Source: Hafnia paralvei ATCC 29927
GTDB lineage: Bacteria > Pseudomonadota > Gammaproteobacteria > Enterobacterales > Enterobacteriaceae
DNA: 64,000 nucleotides
Reading direction: 5' to 3'
Assembly (NCBI RefSeq): GCF_001655005.1
Contig: NZ_LXET01000005.1
Location: forward strand, 1-64,000
Shown here: positions 51,157 to 60,103 of the stretch, one piece after another
Layout: each line of letters opens with the position of its first letter
How positions within the stretch are numbered: position 1 is the stretch's first letter
Position numbers and translations under genes: made by a program
The notes under the pieces: generated by a model
The model's database searches: none
The model's input: the letters and a program-made list of their open reading frames with translations, nothing else
Told to the model about the DNA's origin: nothing

Positions 51157-51723
51157 ATGGAAAAACTCCCACAAAAGCCAAAAATTCTCAGCGTGGAAAC
51201 TATCGCACGCTCACGTTTGTTTAATGTGGAGTCTGTGGATTTAGAGTTTAGCAACGGCGTACGCCGAGTCTATGAGCGTATGCGTCCTTCTGAGCGTGAA
51301 GCCGTGATGATTGTTCCTATTTTGGGTGATGACCTGTTGCTGATTCGAGAATATGCCGTAGGCATTGAGAGCTATGAGCTCGGTTTCCCTAAAGGATTGA
51401 TCGATCCTGGCGAAGATGTTTTTCAGGCGGCAAATCGAGAGCTAATGGAAGAGGCTGGGTTTGGCGCTGAGCATTTTACCTTTATGCATAAGTTAACCAT
51501 GGCGCCTTCCTACTTCTCTAGCCGAATGAATATCGTGCTGGCGGAGAATCTGTTCCCTGAACGTTTGGAAGGTGATGAGCCGGAGCAGATGCCCGTGGTA
51601 CGCTGGCCGATAGCCCGCATGATGGAACTGCTTGAAGACCCTGATTTTCGCGAGGCTCGTAACGTCAGCGCGCTATTTTTAGTGCGTGAACTGTTGGCTA
51701 CGCGTACATCTAAAACCGATTAG
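51157..51723 (+). CDS. nudE: ADP compounds hydrolase NudE
   Basis: A 188-residue Nudix hydrolase (E. coli NudE 186) active on ADP-ribose, Ap3A and NADH. The Nudix box is GLIDPGEDVFQAANRELMEEAGF (about 87-109), with the pattern Gx5Ex7REUxEExGU. It begins MEKLPQKPKILSVETIARSRLF as in the family. A shared terminator stands between it and mrcA. It is divergent from igaA, as in E. coli. Confidence 0.96.
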   Translation: MEKLPQKPKILSVETIARSRLFNVESVDLEFSNGVRRVYERMRPSEREAVMIVPILGDDLLLIREYAVGIESYELGFPKGLIDPGEDVFQAANRELMEEAGFGAEHFTFMHKLTMAPSYFSSRMNIVLAENLFPERLEGDEPEQMPVVRWPIARMMELLEDPDFREARNVSALFLVRELLATRTSKTD

Positions 51724-51741
51724 TTGATTGATATCGCATCA

Positions 51742-51778
51742 AAAAGAAAGGGGCCGATTGGCCCCTTTCTCGTTTTTG
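51742..51778. terminator. Bidirectional terminator between nudE and mrcA
   Basis: AAAGGGGCC/GGCCCCTTT stem (51747-51755, 51760-51768, loop GATT), an A-rich tract before and CTCGTTTTTG after. It serves both converging genes. Confidence 0.85.
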
Positions 51779-51801
51779 TCCTGACCTGCGATGAATGCCG
51801 G

Positions 51802-54372
51802 TTAGAACAACTCGTGACTTTCGCCGCCGCTGTCTGTCACCGTCGTGCCTGCTTCTTGCACCGAGTATTCCGTTGGCTGAGTACCATCGATGAAGTATTC
51901 AGACTTGCTGCCAGCGCCTCCGCTGGAAAGCTTACCTGTGTACTTGTCGATAGTGACACTGACAATACCCGGAGGCGGAGCCATTTTCTGCTCAGGAACG
52001 CCTTCCAGCGCCGCTTTCATAAAGTCATCCCATGCTGGCTGAGCGCTTTTGGCACCGCCTTCTCCGCCGGAGATTTGATCTTTAATCGCGCCAGACGCGG
52101 TGGTTCGACCCAAATCACGGCGATGATCATCGAAACCGATCCAGACACTGGTGACGATATCAGGGCCGTAACCAGAGAACCACGCATCCTTCGAGCTGTT
52201 AGTGGTACCTGTTTTACCGCCGATATCGTGACGTTTCAGGTCGCGGCCAGCGCGCCAGCCGGTGCCCATCCAGCCGCCACCAGGTTCACCCCATATATTG
52301 CTGTTTAGCGCATCGTGCATCAGGAACGCTAGCGGTGTGCTGATGATGTGTGGTGCATATTGCTGATCTGAGTCTTGGCTAGCTTGTGCCGCGGTTACCT
52401 GCTCCAGCTGTGGCATTGGAACGGTGGAGTTAGCGTTGCCACTTTGAGAAACAGCTACGTTTTCAACGTTGTCATCTGTCAGGGCAACGGATTTTGGTGT
52501 CTGTCCATAAATAACCGGCAAGTTACAGCTTTCACAAACGACTTTAGGTTTGGCCTCAAAAATGACCTTATCTTCACCGTCGAGGATTTTGGTGATGAAA
52601 TAAGGGTCAATCAGATAACCGCCGTTGGCAAATGCGGCGTAGCCACGAACCAACTGCATTGGCGTAAACGAAGCCGAGCCTAATGCCAGTGATTCGGTAT
52701 GCGCGATGTTTTGCGCAGGGAATCCGAAACGTTGCAGGTATTCTGCTGCATAGTCCACTCCCATCGCACGCATGGCACGTACCATCACCACGTTTTTAGA
52801 CTCACCCAATCCCTGACGTAGGCGGATTGGACCGGCATAGGTCGGTGGTGAGTTTTTGGGGCGCCAATCGGTGCCAGCACCGGCATCCCAACGTGAAATT
52901 GGCAGGTCGTTCAGGATAGTCGCAAGCGTTAAACCTTTGTCCATCGCTGCGGTATACAGGAACGGTTTAATGTTCGAGCCAGCCTGACGCAGAGCCTGAG
53001 TAACGCGGTTAAATTTACTTTGGTTAAAGTCAAAACCACCAACCAGCGCTTTGACCGCACCGTCTTGTGGATTCAGCGAAACCAGCGCCGAGTTAACATC
53101 CGGAACCTGCGCTAGCCACCATTTCTGATCTTCATCTTGGCGAACCCAAATTTGCTGGCCTGCTTGAATCACATCGTTAACACGTCGCGGTGTCGGGCCT
53201 TGTATGCGGTCGGTCTTAAACGGACGAGCCCAACGGACTGTTGCCATTGGTAGTGTCACGTTGGTGCCATTTGCCAACATAACCGTTGCTTCGTCCGCAT
53301 TGGATTCAGTGACGACGGCTGGCAACAGCGGCCCATAAGTTGGCAGCGTTTTCAGCGAATTAATAATTTGCTCGCGAGACCAAGTTGGTTGTCCCACCTT
53401 CCATAGCACGTTTGATGGACCACGGTAGCCGTGGCGCATGTCGTAAGCGATAACGTTGTTGCGCAGCGCGCTTTGTGCCGCTAACTGCAAGCGCTTGGTT
53501 ACCGTGGTGTAAACCTTGTAACCATCGGTATACGCATTTTCACCGTACTGTTTCACCATCTCTTGGCGCACCATCTCAGAAAGATAAGGTGCAGAGAAGT
53601 CGATTTCAGGTCCGTGGTAACGCGCTTCTAACGGCTCGTTACGCGCTTGGTCATATTCCGCACGGGTGATGTATTTTTCATCCAACATACGGCTCAGAAC
53701 GACGTTACGACGAGCCAACGCGCGGTCATGAGAGTACAGCGGGTTAAACGTCGAGGGGGCTTTGGGTAAGCCGGCGATCATAGCAATTTCACTCAACGTT
53801 AGCTGATCGACAGTTTTGCCAAAATAGACCTGCGCAGCGGCACCAACGCCATAGGCGCGGTAACCCAAATAAATTTTATTGAGGTATAAATCTAGAATTT
53901 CATCTTTGGTCAGTAATTGTTCAATGCGGATCGCGAGGAAAGCCTCTTTGATTTTACGCATCAAAGTACGTTCTGGACTTAGGAAGAAGTTTCTAGCCAA
54001 CTGTTGGGTAATGGTACTCGCGCCCTGCGAGGCATGACCGGTGAATAACGCCACGGAAGCGGCGCGGAAAATCCCCACCGGGTCGACACCATGGTGTTCG
54101 AAGAAGCGGCTGTCCTCAGTCGCAATAAAGGCATTGACCATCTGCGGCGGAACTTGCTTAAGCGGCAGAGGAACACGACGTTTTTCGCCGTATTGCGCGA
54201 TGAGGTATCCATCGGCGCTATAAACTTGCATTGGAGTTTGCAGTCGGACGTCTTTTAGCGTCGCGACATCTGGTAGCTGTGGCTCAACGTATTTGTATAG
54301 GCCAAATACAGCGGCTGCTCCCAGCAAAATGCAACAGACTGCAAGAATGATTAAATACTTTACGAACTTCAC
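51802..54372 (-). CDS. mrcA: Penicillin-binding protein 1A
   Basis: An 856-residue bifunctional peptidoglycan synthase (E. coli PBP1A 850). An N-terminal anchor lies at about 7-28. The GT51 glycosyltransferase shows TEDSRFFEHHGVDP (catalytic Glu near 86), GASTITQQLARN and RKIKEAFLAIRIEQ; an OB-like ODD region is near 315-420. The transpeptidase has SNIKPF (SxxK Ser near 468), a SKN motif and KTGTTN near 712. It works with LpoA in elongation. It is divergent from hofM with a 120-nt gap, the E. coli order. Confidence 0.97.
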   Translation of the reverse strand: MKFVKYLIILAVCCILLGAAAVFGLYKYVEPQLPDVATLKDVRLQTPMQVYSADGYLIAQYGEKRRVPLPLKQVPPQMVNAFIATEDSRFFEHHGVDPVGIFRAASVALFTGHASQGASTITQQLARNFFLSPERTLMRKIKEAFLAIRIEQLLTKDEILDLYLNKIYLGYRAYGVGAAAQVYFGKTVDQLTLSEIAMIAGLPKAPSTFNPLYSHDRALARRNVVLSRMLDEKYITRAEYDQARNEPLEARYHGPEIDFSAPYLSEMVRQEMVKQYGENAYTDGYKVYTTVTKRLQLAAQSALRNNVIAYDMRHGYRGPSNVLWKVGQPTWSREQIINSLKTLPTYGPLLPAVVTESNADEATVMLANGTNVTLPMATVRWARPFKTDRIQGPTPRRVNDVIQAGQQIWVRQDEDQKWWLAQVPDVNSALVSLNPQDGAVKALVGGFDFNQSKFNRVTQALRQAGSNIKPFLYTAAMDKGLTLATILNDLPISRWDAGAGTDWRPKNSPPTYAGPIRLRQGLGESKNVVMVRAMRAMGVDYAAEYLQRFGFPAQNIAHTESLALGSASFTPMQLVRGYAAFANGGYLIDPYFITKILDGEDKVIFEAKPKVVCESCNLPVIYGQTPKSVALTDDNVENVAVSQSGNANSTVPMPQLEQVTAAQASQDSDQQYAPHIISTPLAFLMHDALNSNIWGEPGGGWMGTGWRAGRDLKRHDIGGKTGTTNSSKDAWFSGYGPDIVTSVWIGFDDHRRDLGRTTASGAIKDQISGGEGGAKSAQPAWDDFMKAALEGVPEQKMAPPPGIVSVTIDKYTGKLSSGGAGSKSEYFIDGTQPTEYSVQEAGTTVTDSGGESHELF

Positions 54373-54492
54373 CTAGAATTTCCCATCACTTGTCAATTGG
54401 GCAGTTTATAAACAAACGCGCAGTAGTATAAAGGCAAGCCTGCACGGAGGATACGTTCTTTTCTTTCATTGACGATTCGGAGATCGTTACAT

Positions 54493-55335
54493 ATGTTCGC
54501 ACGGACTTGGCAGTTAGGGATAGACATTCAGCCTCGCACACTTTGTGCCGTGGCGATCACTTTTCACCGCAAAGGCTGGCAGCTCAAGCGTTGGTGGCAG
54601 TTTTCATCACCCATAAATGTGGTTGAAAGTGGGCGATTACGCCAGTCTGATTGGTTGAATCATCTGCTATCCGAGCTGCGAAGTCAGCTTCCCTCGAATA
54701 CTTCGGTCCGAATCGGACTCTCCCCCGAAATTATTATGCAACAAAGCATTTCGATGCCGGATGCCGACGTCCCTACCAGTCTGCAGCAAAACCTACTTGA
54801 TTTGGCGGCGGAGAAGAGTTTGTTATTGCCGCGATCCGAGTTTGCATGTGATTACAGCCGTCAACCTTCCTCTCCTAAAGATTGGTTAATGACCGCAGTC
54901 CGCCAACAAGATATGCAGGATTGGATGACTCCGTTAGCAAATGCCGGTTTAGCGCCCAGTATTGCTGATATCACCCCCTGCGCGATGCGCCGTTCTGCCG
55001 CACTCAGTCGGCAATCGCCCACGGCACTTTTGCTGCATGTGGGAGAGTCTGTGCTGACTTGGGCTGCGCCGTTCTCTCAGTCGCTCGCTTTCGGCTACAT
55101 CCCACGAGAGGTTGGAGAAGAGTATTCCAGCGTGGCCGAGCGCGTCACTTCACATGCTGCTCAATATGATGTGCCAGCTCATTCGATGCTGTGCTGTGGC
55201 GCAGTGCAATCTAGCGGCTGGTCTCCATTTAGCGCATTGACCTTCCTACAGCCCCCACTACCGGCACAGCCGGAAATGTTTGCTTTGGCTATCGGTTTGG
55301 CGCTATGCGCAGAGAGAACATCATGGAGCAGATAA
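54493..55335 (+). CDS. hofM: PilM-like DNA-utilisation protein HofM
   Basis: A 280-residue actin-fold protein of the PilM type (E. coli HofM 259), part of the hofMNOPQ set that E. coli needs to use external DNA as a nutrient. Visible are WQLGIDIQPRTLCAVAI near the N-terminus (phosphate-1-like) and ALLLHVGESVLTWA in the second half. Sequence conservation is low, as usual for this gene, and order supports the call. The ATG at 54493 is chosen; GGAG lies 11-12 nt upstream. It overlaps hofN by 13 nt. Confidence 0.85.
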   Translation: MFARTWQLGIDIQPRTLCAVAITFHRKGWQLKRWWQFSSPINVVESGRLRQSDWLNHLLSELRSQLPSNTSVRIGLSPEIIMQQSISMPDADVPTSLQQNLLDLAAEKSLLLPRSEFACDYSRQPSSPKDWLMTAVRQQDMQDWMTPLANAGLAPSIADITPCAMRRSAALSRQSPTALLLHVGESVLTWAAPFSQSLAFGYIPREVGEEYSSVAERVTSHAAQYDVPAHSMLCCGAVQSSGWSPFSALTFLQPPLPAQPEMFALAIGLALCAERTSWSR

Positions 55336-55886
55336 ACTTATGCCCGTGGTATGCGGCGTTGCGCACTAATCGGCTACGTAAGTGCGCGCAGTGTGCGATA
55401 GCAACTGCGATTTTATTAGCGCTAGTGGCCTGTTATGTCAGCTATAGCGCTTATCGACACATGCACCATTGGCGAATGGATATTGCGATTTACCAGCAAC
55501 GAACTCAACGACTGCAGCAGCAGAAAACTCAGTTACTCATGTGGAGTTCTCAGGCAAAGACGCAACTTAGCCAGTATCAACGATATGAGAAGGGGCGTGA
55601 GTCAGGGTTACAACTCTTAGCCCTTTTGGTGGATATGCAGCGCTATGTACCCGCGCAAATATGGTTTACACGCCTGTCGTTGCAATCGGATCAGCTTGAA
55701 CTTGAAGGCACGGCGTTAACCCCCGAGGCGATCGCCGTTTTTATTGAGCGTTTCAGCAAAGTTGACAGCGCTGCAGGTTTACACCTGCTGAAAATGGCTG
55801 ACTCGGGGCAAGGCCAGCAGAGCTTTTTGTTGCAAGGGAAGTGGCAAAGCGACAATACACAGGGACGTTCACATGAAGATCAATAG
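55323..55886 (+). CDS. hofN: PilN-like protein HofN
   Basis: A 187-residue inner-membrane protein with one N-terminal anchor (about 25-46, ATAILLALVACYVSYSAY), a coiled-coil-like stretch rich in Gln (QQRTQRLQQQKTQLL), and a C-terminal ferredoxin-like domain with QIWFTRLSLQSDQLELEGTA, the PilN pattern. It begins MEQINLCPWYAALR at the ATG at 55323, inside hofM. It overlaps hofO by 14 nt. It is the second gene of the hof operon. Confidence 0.85.
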   Translation: MEQINLCPWYAALRTNRLRKCAQCAIATAILLALVACYVSYSAYRHMHHWRMDIAIYQQRTQRLQQQKTQLLMWSSQAKTQLSQYQRYEKGRESGLQLLALLVDMQRYVPAQIWFTRLSLQSDQLELEGTALTPEAIAVFIERFSKVDSAAGLHLLKMADSGQGQQSFLLQGKWQSDNTQGRSHEDQ

Positions 55887-56388
55887 TGGTGCTCTAGAGC
55901 CGCTTATCTGTTGGCTGTGCATGCTATCACCCCGGCGTTTTTATTTTGTTTTACTTGCCGCGTGTCTGATTTGTCTTATTGGTGGAAGGCTTGGTTTAAC
56001 GGCGCTAGCTCAGTGGATGGAGTCGTCGACTTGGACAGCCAAAAATGGGGCGGAGATGCATCAAGAACGCATGGTCAAAGATGTTTTGAGCCAAAGAACG
56101 CTGCTACTAAAAATTTCTGTTGATACGTTGCTGTTAAAGCCATTAGCCACTCAGTGTACCGATTTGCCTGTCGGCGAGCGCTTTGCCCAGCAAATTAACT
56201 GGCAGAAGGACAAAAATACGCAGGAACCGAATAGTGGGCGATGGCAAATGAATGCCACGCTTAACTTCACTCAGCTGATGCAGTTAATCGATAGATTGGC
56301 ACAGTGTGCTAGACCGATTATGCAGATAGAGCTTCACTCTGAGCCAGAAATGATTTCAGTCCAGCTACTGGTCGGTGAACTGTCATGA
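55873..56388 (+). CDS. hofO: PilO-like protein HofO
   Basis: A 171-residue protein with an N-terminal membrane segment (about 23-45, FYFVLLAACLICLIGG) and a periplasmic rest, the topology of PilO. Similarity to E. coli HofO is weak and the name rests on order and topology. It overlaps hofN (14 nt) and hofP (ATGA, 4 nt), so the whole set is translationally coupled. Confidence 0.75.
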   Translation: MKINSGALEPLICWLCMLSPRRFYFVLLAACLICLIGGRLGLTALAQWMESSTWTAKNGAEMHQERMVKDVLSQRTLLLKISVDTLLLKPLATQCTDLPVGERFAQQINWQKDKNTQEPNSGRWQMNATLNFTQLMQLIDRLAQCARPIMQIELHSEPEMISVQLLVGELS

Positions 56389-56744
56389 AGTGGAGCCACA
56401 CAATTCGCCTCGGGGGACTTTCGTTGCTGCTGATATTGGAAATGGCGCCGGTATCCATCACACAGGCAGAGCGTGATCCATTTCACTCTTGGATACCAGA
56501 ATCAATAAAAACAGAGTCAGATGCAGCCAGAGTTCTTGGGGTTATTGGGAATGGTCGCTGCTGGACTGTGTGGTTACTTTTGCCAAATGGCGAGAGCGTA
56601 ATGTCTGTGCCTAAATTTTCCCCGCGAGTGAAAGACGAAAACGTTAAAGGCGAAGGTCATGCCGAATATTCAGCCATCAGGCGGCCGACTGTTTATCCGT
56701 TTGGTTGTGCTGTTGAGAGTATTGCAGATGGAGCAAGGGAATGA
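56385..56744 (+). CDS. hofP: PilP-like protein HofP
   Basis: A 119-residue exported protein. A signal peptide ends near SITQA, followed by ERDPFHSW, the start typical of PilP/HofP. The middle, ARVLGVIGNGRCWTVWLLLPNGE, matches the small beta domain that links the PilN/O pair to the secretin. The C-terminal part (after residue 85) is poorly conserved. Overlaps with hofO and hofQ are 4 nt each. Confidence 0.78.
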   Translation: MKWSHTIRLGGLSLLLILEMAPVSITQAERDPFHSWIPESIKTESDAARVLGVIGNGRCWTVWLLLPNGESVMSVPKFSPRVKDENVKGEGHAEYSAIRRPTVYPFGCAVESIADGARE

Positions 56745-58054
56745 AGAGATTAAAATATGGATGCTGTTATGGCTGCCTGCTGTGGGCGTTGGCCTTTGCC
56801 TCATGGGCTACAAAAATACGAGATGATACGCCGATTACACTCGCCTTCTCTGATGCTCCATTAGTTAACGTATTACAGGCTCTGGCTGATAATCAACACC
56901 TTAATCTGATTGTTAGTGAGGATGTGAAAGGCAATACCTCGTTGAAACTGGTCGATGTGCCTTGGAAGCGGGCCATGCAGGCAATAGCGCGGCTACATGA
57001 ACTCTCGATAGAGCAGACAGGCAATATTCTTTTTGTGCAGACAATGGCCGTGGTTGATAAACGACAGGAGCGGGTTCACAACAAGCAGTTGCAGGAAAAT
57101 GCGCAGCGGCCAATTTCTCTGACCATCGCGTTACAGCAAGCGGATGTTGATGCAGTGGTAAAAAATCTGACGCAGCAAAAGGGCGGGTTATTAAGCGCTC
57201 AGGGAACAGTCAGTGCAGATCCTAGGACGAATACGATTTTGGTGCGAGACCTTCCTGAGAACACCAGAGCGGTTCAGGCATGGATAGATGAGCTTGATCA
57301 ACCGGTGTCTCAGGTGCAGCTCACTGCGCACATTGTGACGATTAATCGCGAAAGTCTGAATGAACTTGGTGTGCGCTGGGGGACAGCTGGCTCCGATGAG
57401 ACAACATCTTCAGATTCGGACTCCAGTAATTTTCGGCTGAACCAATTCAACATGGGACTGCCTGCCGAAGGGCGTTCATTTAATGCTGGATTTCAGATCG
57501 CTCGCATTGGTGGCCGTTTATTGGAACTGGAGCTTTCAGCGCTTGAGCAGGAGGATAATGTCGAGATTATTGCGAGCCCGCATTTGATGGCGACGAATTT
57601 GCAAACTGCCAGCATTAAGCAGGGGACTGAAATTCCTTATGAGGTTTCCAGCGGGGCCAGTGGCTCTACCTCGATAGAGTTTAAGGAAGCCGTGTTAGGG
57701 ATGGAGGTTACACCTCGCGTAATGCGCAATGGAAAAATCACGCTAACGCTGCAGATTACGCAAAATATGCCTGGTAGGAGTATCAAGCAGGGCGATGGCG
57801 AGGCATTAGCTATCGACAAACAAGAAATAAAAACGCAGGTCACTTTGTCTGATGGGGATACCGTGATTTTAGGCGGAATCTTTCAACGACAGACGACGCA
57901 TGGGAAAACACAAGTGCCTAAGTTAGGGGATATACCCCTACTTGGGGCACTTTTCCGCGACTCAACAGATGCGTCTAAACGCCGTGAGCTGGTGATTTTT
58001 ATCACCCCTAAGCTGGTAAAAACTGAAACGCCCTCATCATTACTCAGGAAATAA
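56741..58054 (+). CDS. hofQ: Outer-membrane secretin HofQ
   Basis: A 437-residue secretin (E. coli HofQ 412) homologous to PilQ and ComE, the putative DNA entry pore. A signal peptide lies near the N-terminus; the first N domain has ITLAFSDAPLVNVLQALADNQHLNLIV (about 32-58), the second an ADPRTNTILVRDLPENTRAVQAWIDELD segment (about 160-187). The secretin domain runs from about 240 with VEIIASPHLMATNLQTASIKQGTEIPYEV, LEVTPRVMRNGKITLTLQI and GDTVILGGIF. It is the last hof gene, upstream of aroK as in E. coli. Confidence 0.94.
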   Translation: MKRLKYGCCYGCLLWALAFASWATKIRDDTPITLAFSDAPLVNVLQALADNQHLNLIVSEDVKGNTSLKLVDVPWKRAMQAIARLHELSIEQTGNILFVQTMAVVDKRQERVHNKQLQENAQRPISLTIALQQADVDAVVKNLTQQKGGLLSAQGTVSADPRTNTILVRDLPENTRAVQAWIDELDQPVSQVQLTAHIVTINRESLNELGVRWGTAGSDETTSSDSDSSNFRLNQFNMGLPAEGRSFNAGFQIARIGGRLLELELSALEQEDNVEIIASPHLMATNLQTASIKQGTEIPYEVSSGASGSTSIEFKEAVLGMEVTPRVMRNGKITLTLQITQNMPGRSIKQGDGEALAIDKQEIKTQVTLSDGDTVILGGIFQRQTTHGKTQVPKLGDIPLLGALFRDSTDASKRRELVIFITPKLVKTETPSSLLRK

Positions 58055-58376
58055 CCATTCGATACTTTTTTTACCCAAATGGTAAAATTTTTTATCACAT
58101 GAATGGTTTCCGCGTTTGACGCTGCGCTTGATTTAGCTTACAAGGGTAGCGAATTAAGCACCGAGCTTTTCCGTACCCCGGCCAAAGCGTTATCGCCGTG
58201 ATTTAACCTTTGGCGTGCGCTGTGATTTATTCGGTTGCCAAACTACCTAGAGTGTTGAGATAATTTTTCGTCTGATCTCACACTATCGCTCATGAGGTTT
58301 CAGTTTAGGTCCCGTCGCTAATTTGATTGGCGGGGCGGGTTATCATTAACGAATTGTCTTAGTAGTACCGAAAAAC
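58055..58376. other. hofQ-aroK intergenic region
   Basis: 322 nt with the promoter(s) of the aroK-trpS operon. T-runs around 58068 and 58090 beside CCATTCG/ATGAATGG-like repeats could end the hof transcript. I could not mark a -35/-10 pair with confidence. Confidence 0.5.
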
Positions 58377-58895
58377 ATGGCAGAGAAACGCAATATCTTT
58401 CTGGTTGGGCCTATGGGTGCCGGCAAAAGTACTATTGGTCGTCAGTTAGCTCAGCAACTGAATATGGAGTTCTTCGATTCCGATCAAGAAATTGAGCGAC
58501 GCACCGGAGCTGATGTTAGCTGGGTATTCGACGTGGAAGGCGAAGAAGGATTCCGCGATCGTGAAGAAAAAGTCATCAATGAACTGACTGAGAAACAAGG
58601 CATTGTCCTGGCAACGGGTGGTGGTTCCGTGAAATCTCGCGAAACCCGTAACCGCTTGTCAGCTCGCGGCGTGGTTGTTTATCTTGAAACCACCATCGAG
58701 AAGCAGCTTGCTCGTACGCAGCGTGATAAAAAACGTCCGCTGTTGCAGGTAGATACACCGCGTGAAGTGCTGGAAGACTTGGCAAAAGAACGCAATCCTC
58801 TGTACGAAGAAATTGCTGACGTGACCATCCGTACGGATGATCAAAGTGCTAAAGTTGTTGCAAACCAGATTATCCATATGCTGGAAAGCAACTGA
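58377..58895 (+). CDS. aroK: Shikimate kinase I
   Basis: A 172-residue kinase (E. coli AroK 173) phosphorylating shikimate with ATP. The P-loop is GPMGAGKSTIG (about 11-21), followed by substrate residues FFDSDQEIERRTG (Asp34-type) and the LATGGGSV Walker B-like loop, with a lid near KKRPLLQ. It is the first gene of the large aroK-aroB-damX-dam-rpe-gph-trpS series. The SD is poor, as in E. coli, where the ATGGCAGAG start is the same. Confidence 0.98.
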   Translation: MAEKRNIFLVGPMGAGKSTIGRQLAQQLNMEFFDSDQEIERRTGADVSWVFDVEGEEGFRDREEKVINELTEKQGIVLATGGGSVKSRETRNRLSARGVVVYLETTIEKQLARTQRDKKRPLLQVDTPREVLEDLAKERNPLYEEIADVTIRTDDQSAKVVANQIIHMLESN

Positions 58896-58936
58896 TTATA
58901 TTGAATTCTTAATCTGAAAAAGGTTCTGAGCACACC

Positions 58937-60022
58937 ATGGAAAGGATTACCGTCACTCTTGGGGAGCGTAGCTACCCGATAACGATAGCCTCTGGTTTGT
59001 TTGAGGAGCCTGCTTCATTCCTGCCTCTAAAGGCGGGCGATCAGGCGATGTTAGTGACTAACGAAACGTTAGCGCCAATCTATCTTGATCGTGTTAGACA
59101 TGCTCTTGAGCAGACCGGTGTTCGGGTGGATCAGGTGATCTTGCCGGACGGCGAACAATACAAAACGTTGTCTGTGATGGAGCAGGTTTTTACCGCATTA
59201 CTGCAAAAGCCCCACGGGCGTGATACTACGCTTATCGCTCTAGGTGGTGGTGTTATTGGCGATTTAACTGGTTTTGCGGCGGCGTGCTATCAGCGCGGTG
59301 TTCGTTTTATTCAGGTGCCAACGACATTACTGTCTCAGGTTGACTCTTCTGTTGGCGGAAAAACAGCGGTCAATCATCCACTTGGAAAGAATATGATCGG
59401 GGCTTTTTATCAACCCGCATCTGTTGTTGTGGATATTGACTGTTTAAAAACGCTGCCAGCGCGCGAACTTGCTTCTGGTTTAGCCGAGGTCATTAAATAC
59501 GGCATTATTCTGGATGGTGAATTCTTCGTTTGGTTAGAAGAACATCTGGATGCGCTGCTAAACCTTGAACCAACAGCAATGGCGTACTGCATTCGTCGTT
59601 GTTGTGAGCTTAAAGCGGAAGTGGTTGCTGCGGATGAAACAGAGCAGGGCGTGCGAGCATTGCTGAACTTAGGTCACACCTATGGTCATGCGATTGAAGC
59701 AGAAATGGGCTATGGTAATTGGTTGCATGGTGAGGCTGTTGCGGCTGGCATGATGATGGCTGCGCATACTGCTCGCCGTCTTGGTCAGTTTAGTGAGGCT
59801 GATGTTGCTCGCGTTAGAACGTTGATTACGCGGGCGGGTCTGCCAGTTTCCGGGCCAAAAAGTATGACTCCAGAATCCTACCTACCACATATGATGCGTG
59901 ATAAGAAGGTTCTGGCTGGTGAACTGCGTCTGGTGCTGCCAATCGCGATTGGTCAGTCAGAAGTGCGTGCAGGCGTAGCTCATGAGATTGTCCTAGCTGC
60001 AATTGCGGATTGCCGCGATTGA
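58937..60022 (+). CDS. aroB: 3-dehydroquinate synthase
   Basis: A 361-residue NAD- and metal-dependent enzyme (E. coli AroB 362), making 3-dehydroquinate from DAHP. NAD-binding region GGGVIGDLTGFAAACYQRGV (about 102-121), substrate residues DSSVGGKTAVNHPLGKN (about 134-150), metal ligands Glu in LAEVIKYG and His in GHTYGHAIE and HGEAV. It lies 41 nt after aroK. Confidence 0.98.
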   Translation: MERITVTLGERSYPITIASGLFEEPASFLPLKAGDQAMLVTNETLAPIYLDRVRHALEQTGVRVDQVILPDGEQYKTLSVMEQVFTALLQKPHGRDTTLIALGGGVIGDLTGFAAACYQRGVRFIQVPTTLLSQVDSSVGGKTAVNHPLGKNMIGAFYQPASVVVDIDCLKTLPARELASGLAEVIKYGIILDGEFFVWLEEHLDALLNLEPTAMAYCIRRCCELKAEVVAADETEQGVRALLNLGHTYGHAIEAEMGYGNWLHGEAVAAGMMMAAHTARRLGQFSEADVARVRTLITRAGLPVSGPKSMTPESYLPHMMRDKKVLAGELRLVLPIAIGQSEVRAGVAHEIVLAAIADCRD

Positions 60023-60050
60023 TGTTGTCGAATCATTAAATATTGAGTTG

Positions 60051-60083
60051 ACCGGTGAGAATAAAAGCGCCCCACCGGTTTTG
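60051..60083 (+). terminator. Weak hairpin between aroB and damX
   Basis: ACCGGTG/CACCGGT arms (60051-60057, 60073-60079), followed by TTTTG. It lies in the 81-nt aroB-damX gap and may attenuate transcription in the operon. Confidence 0.5.
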
Positions 60084-60103
60084 CCTCTGACTGGAGGGTG
60101 GAT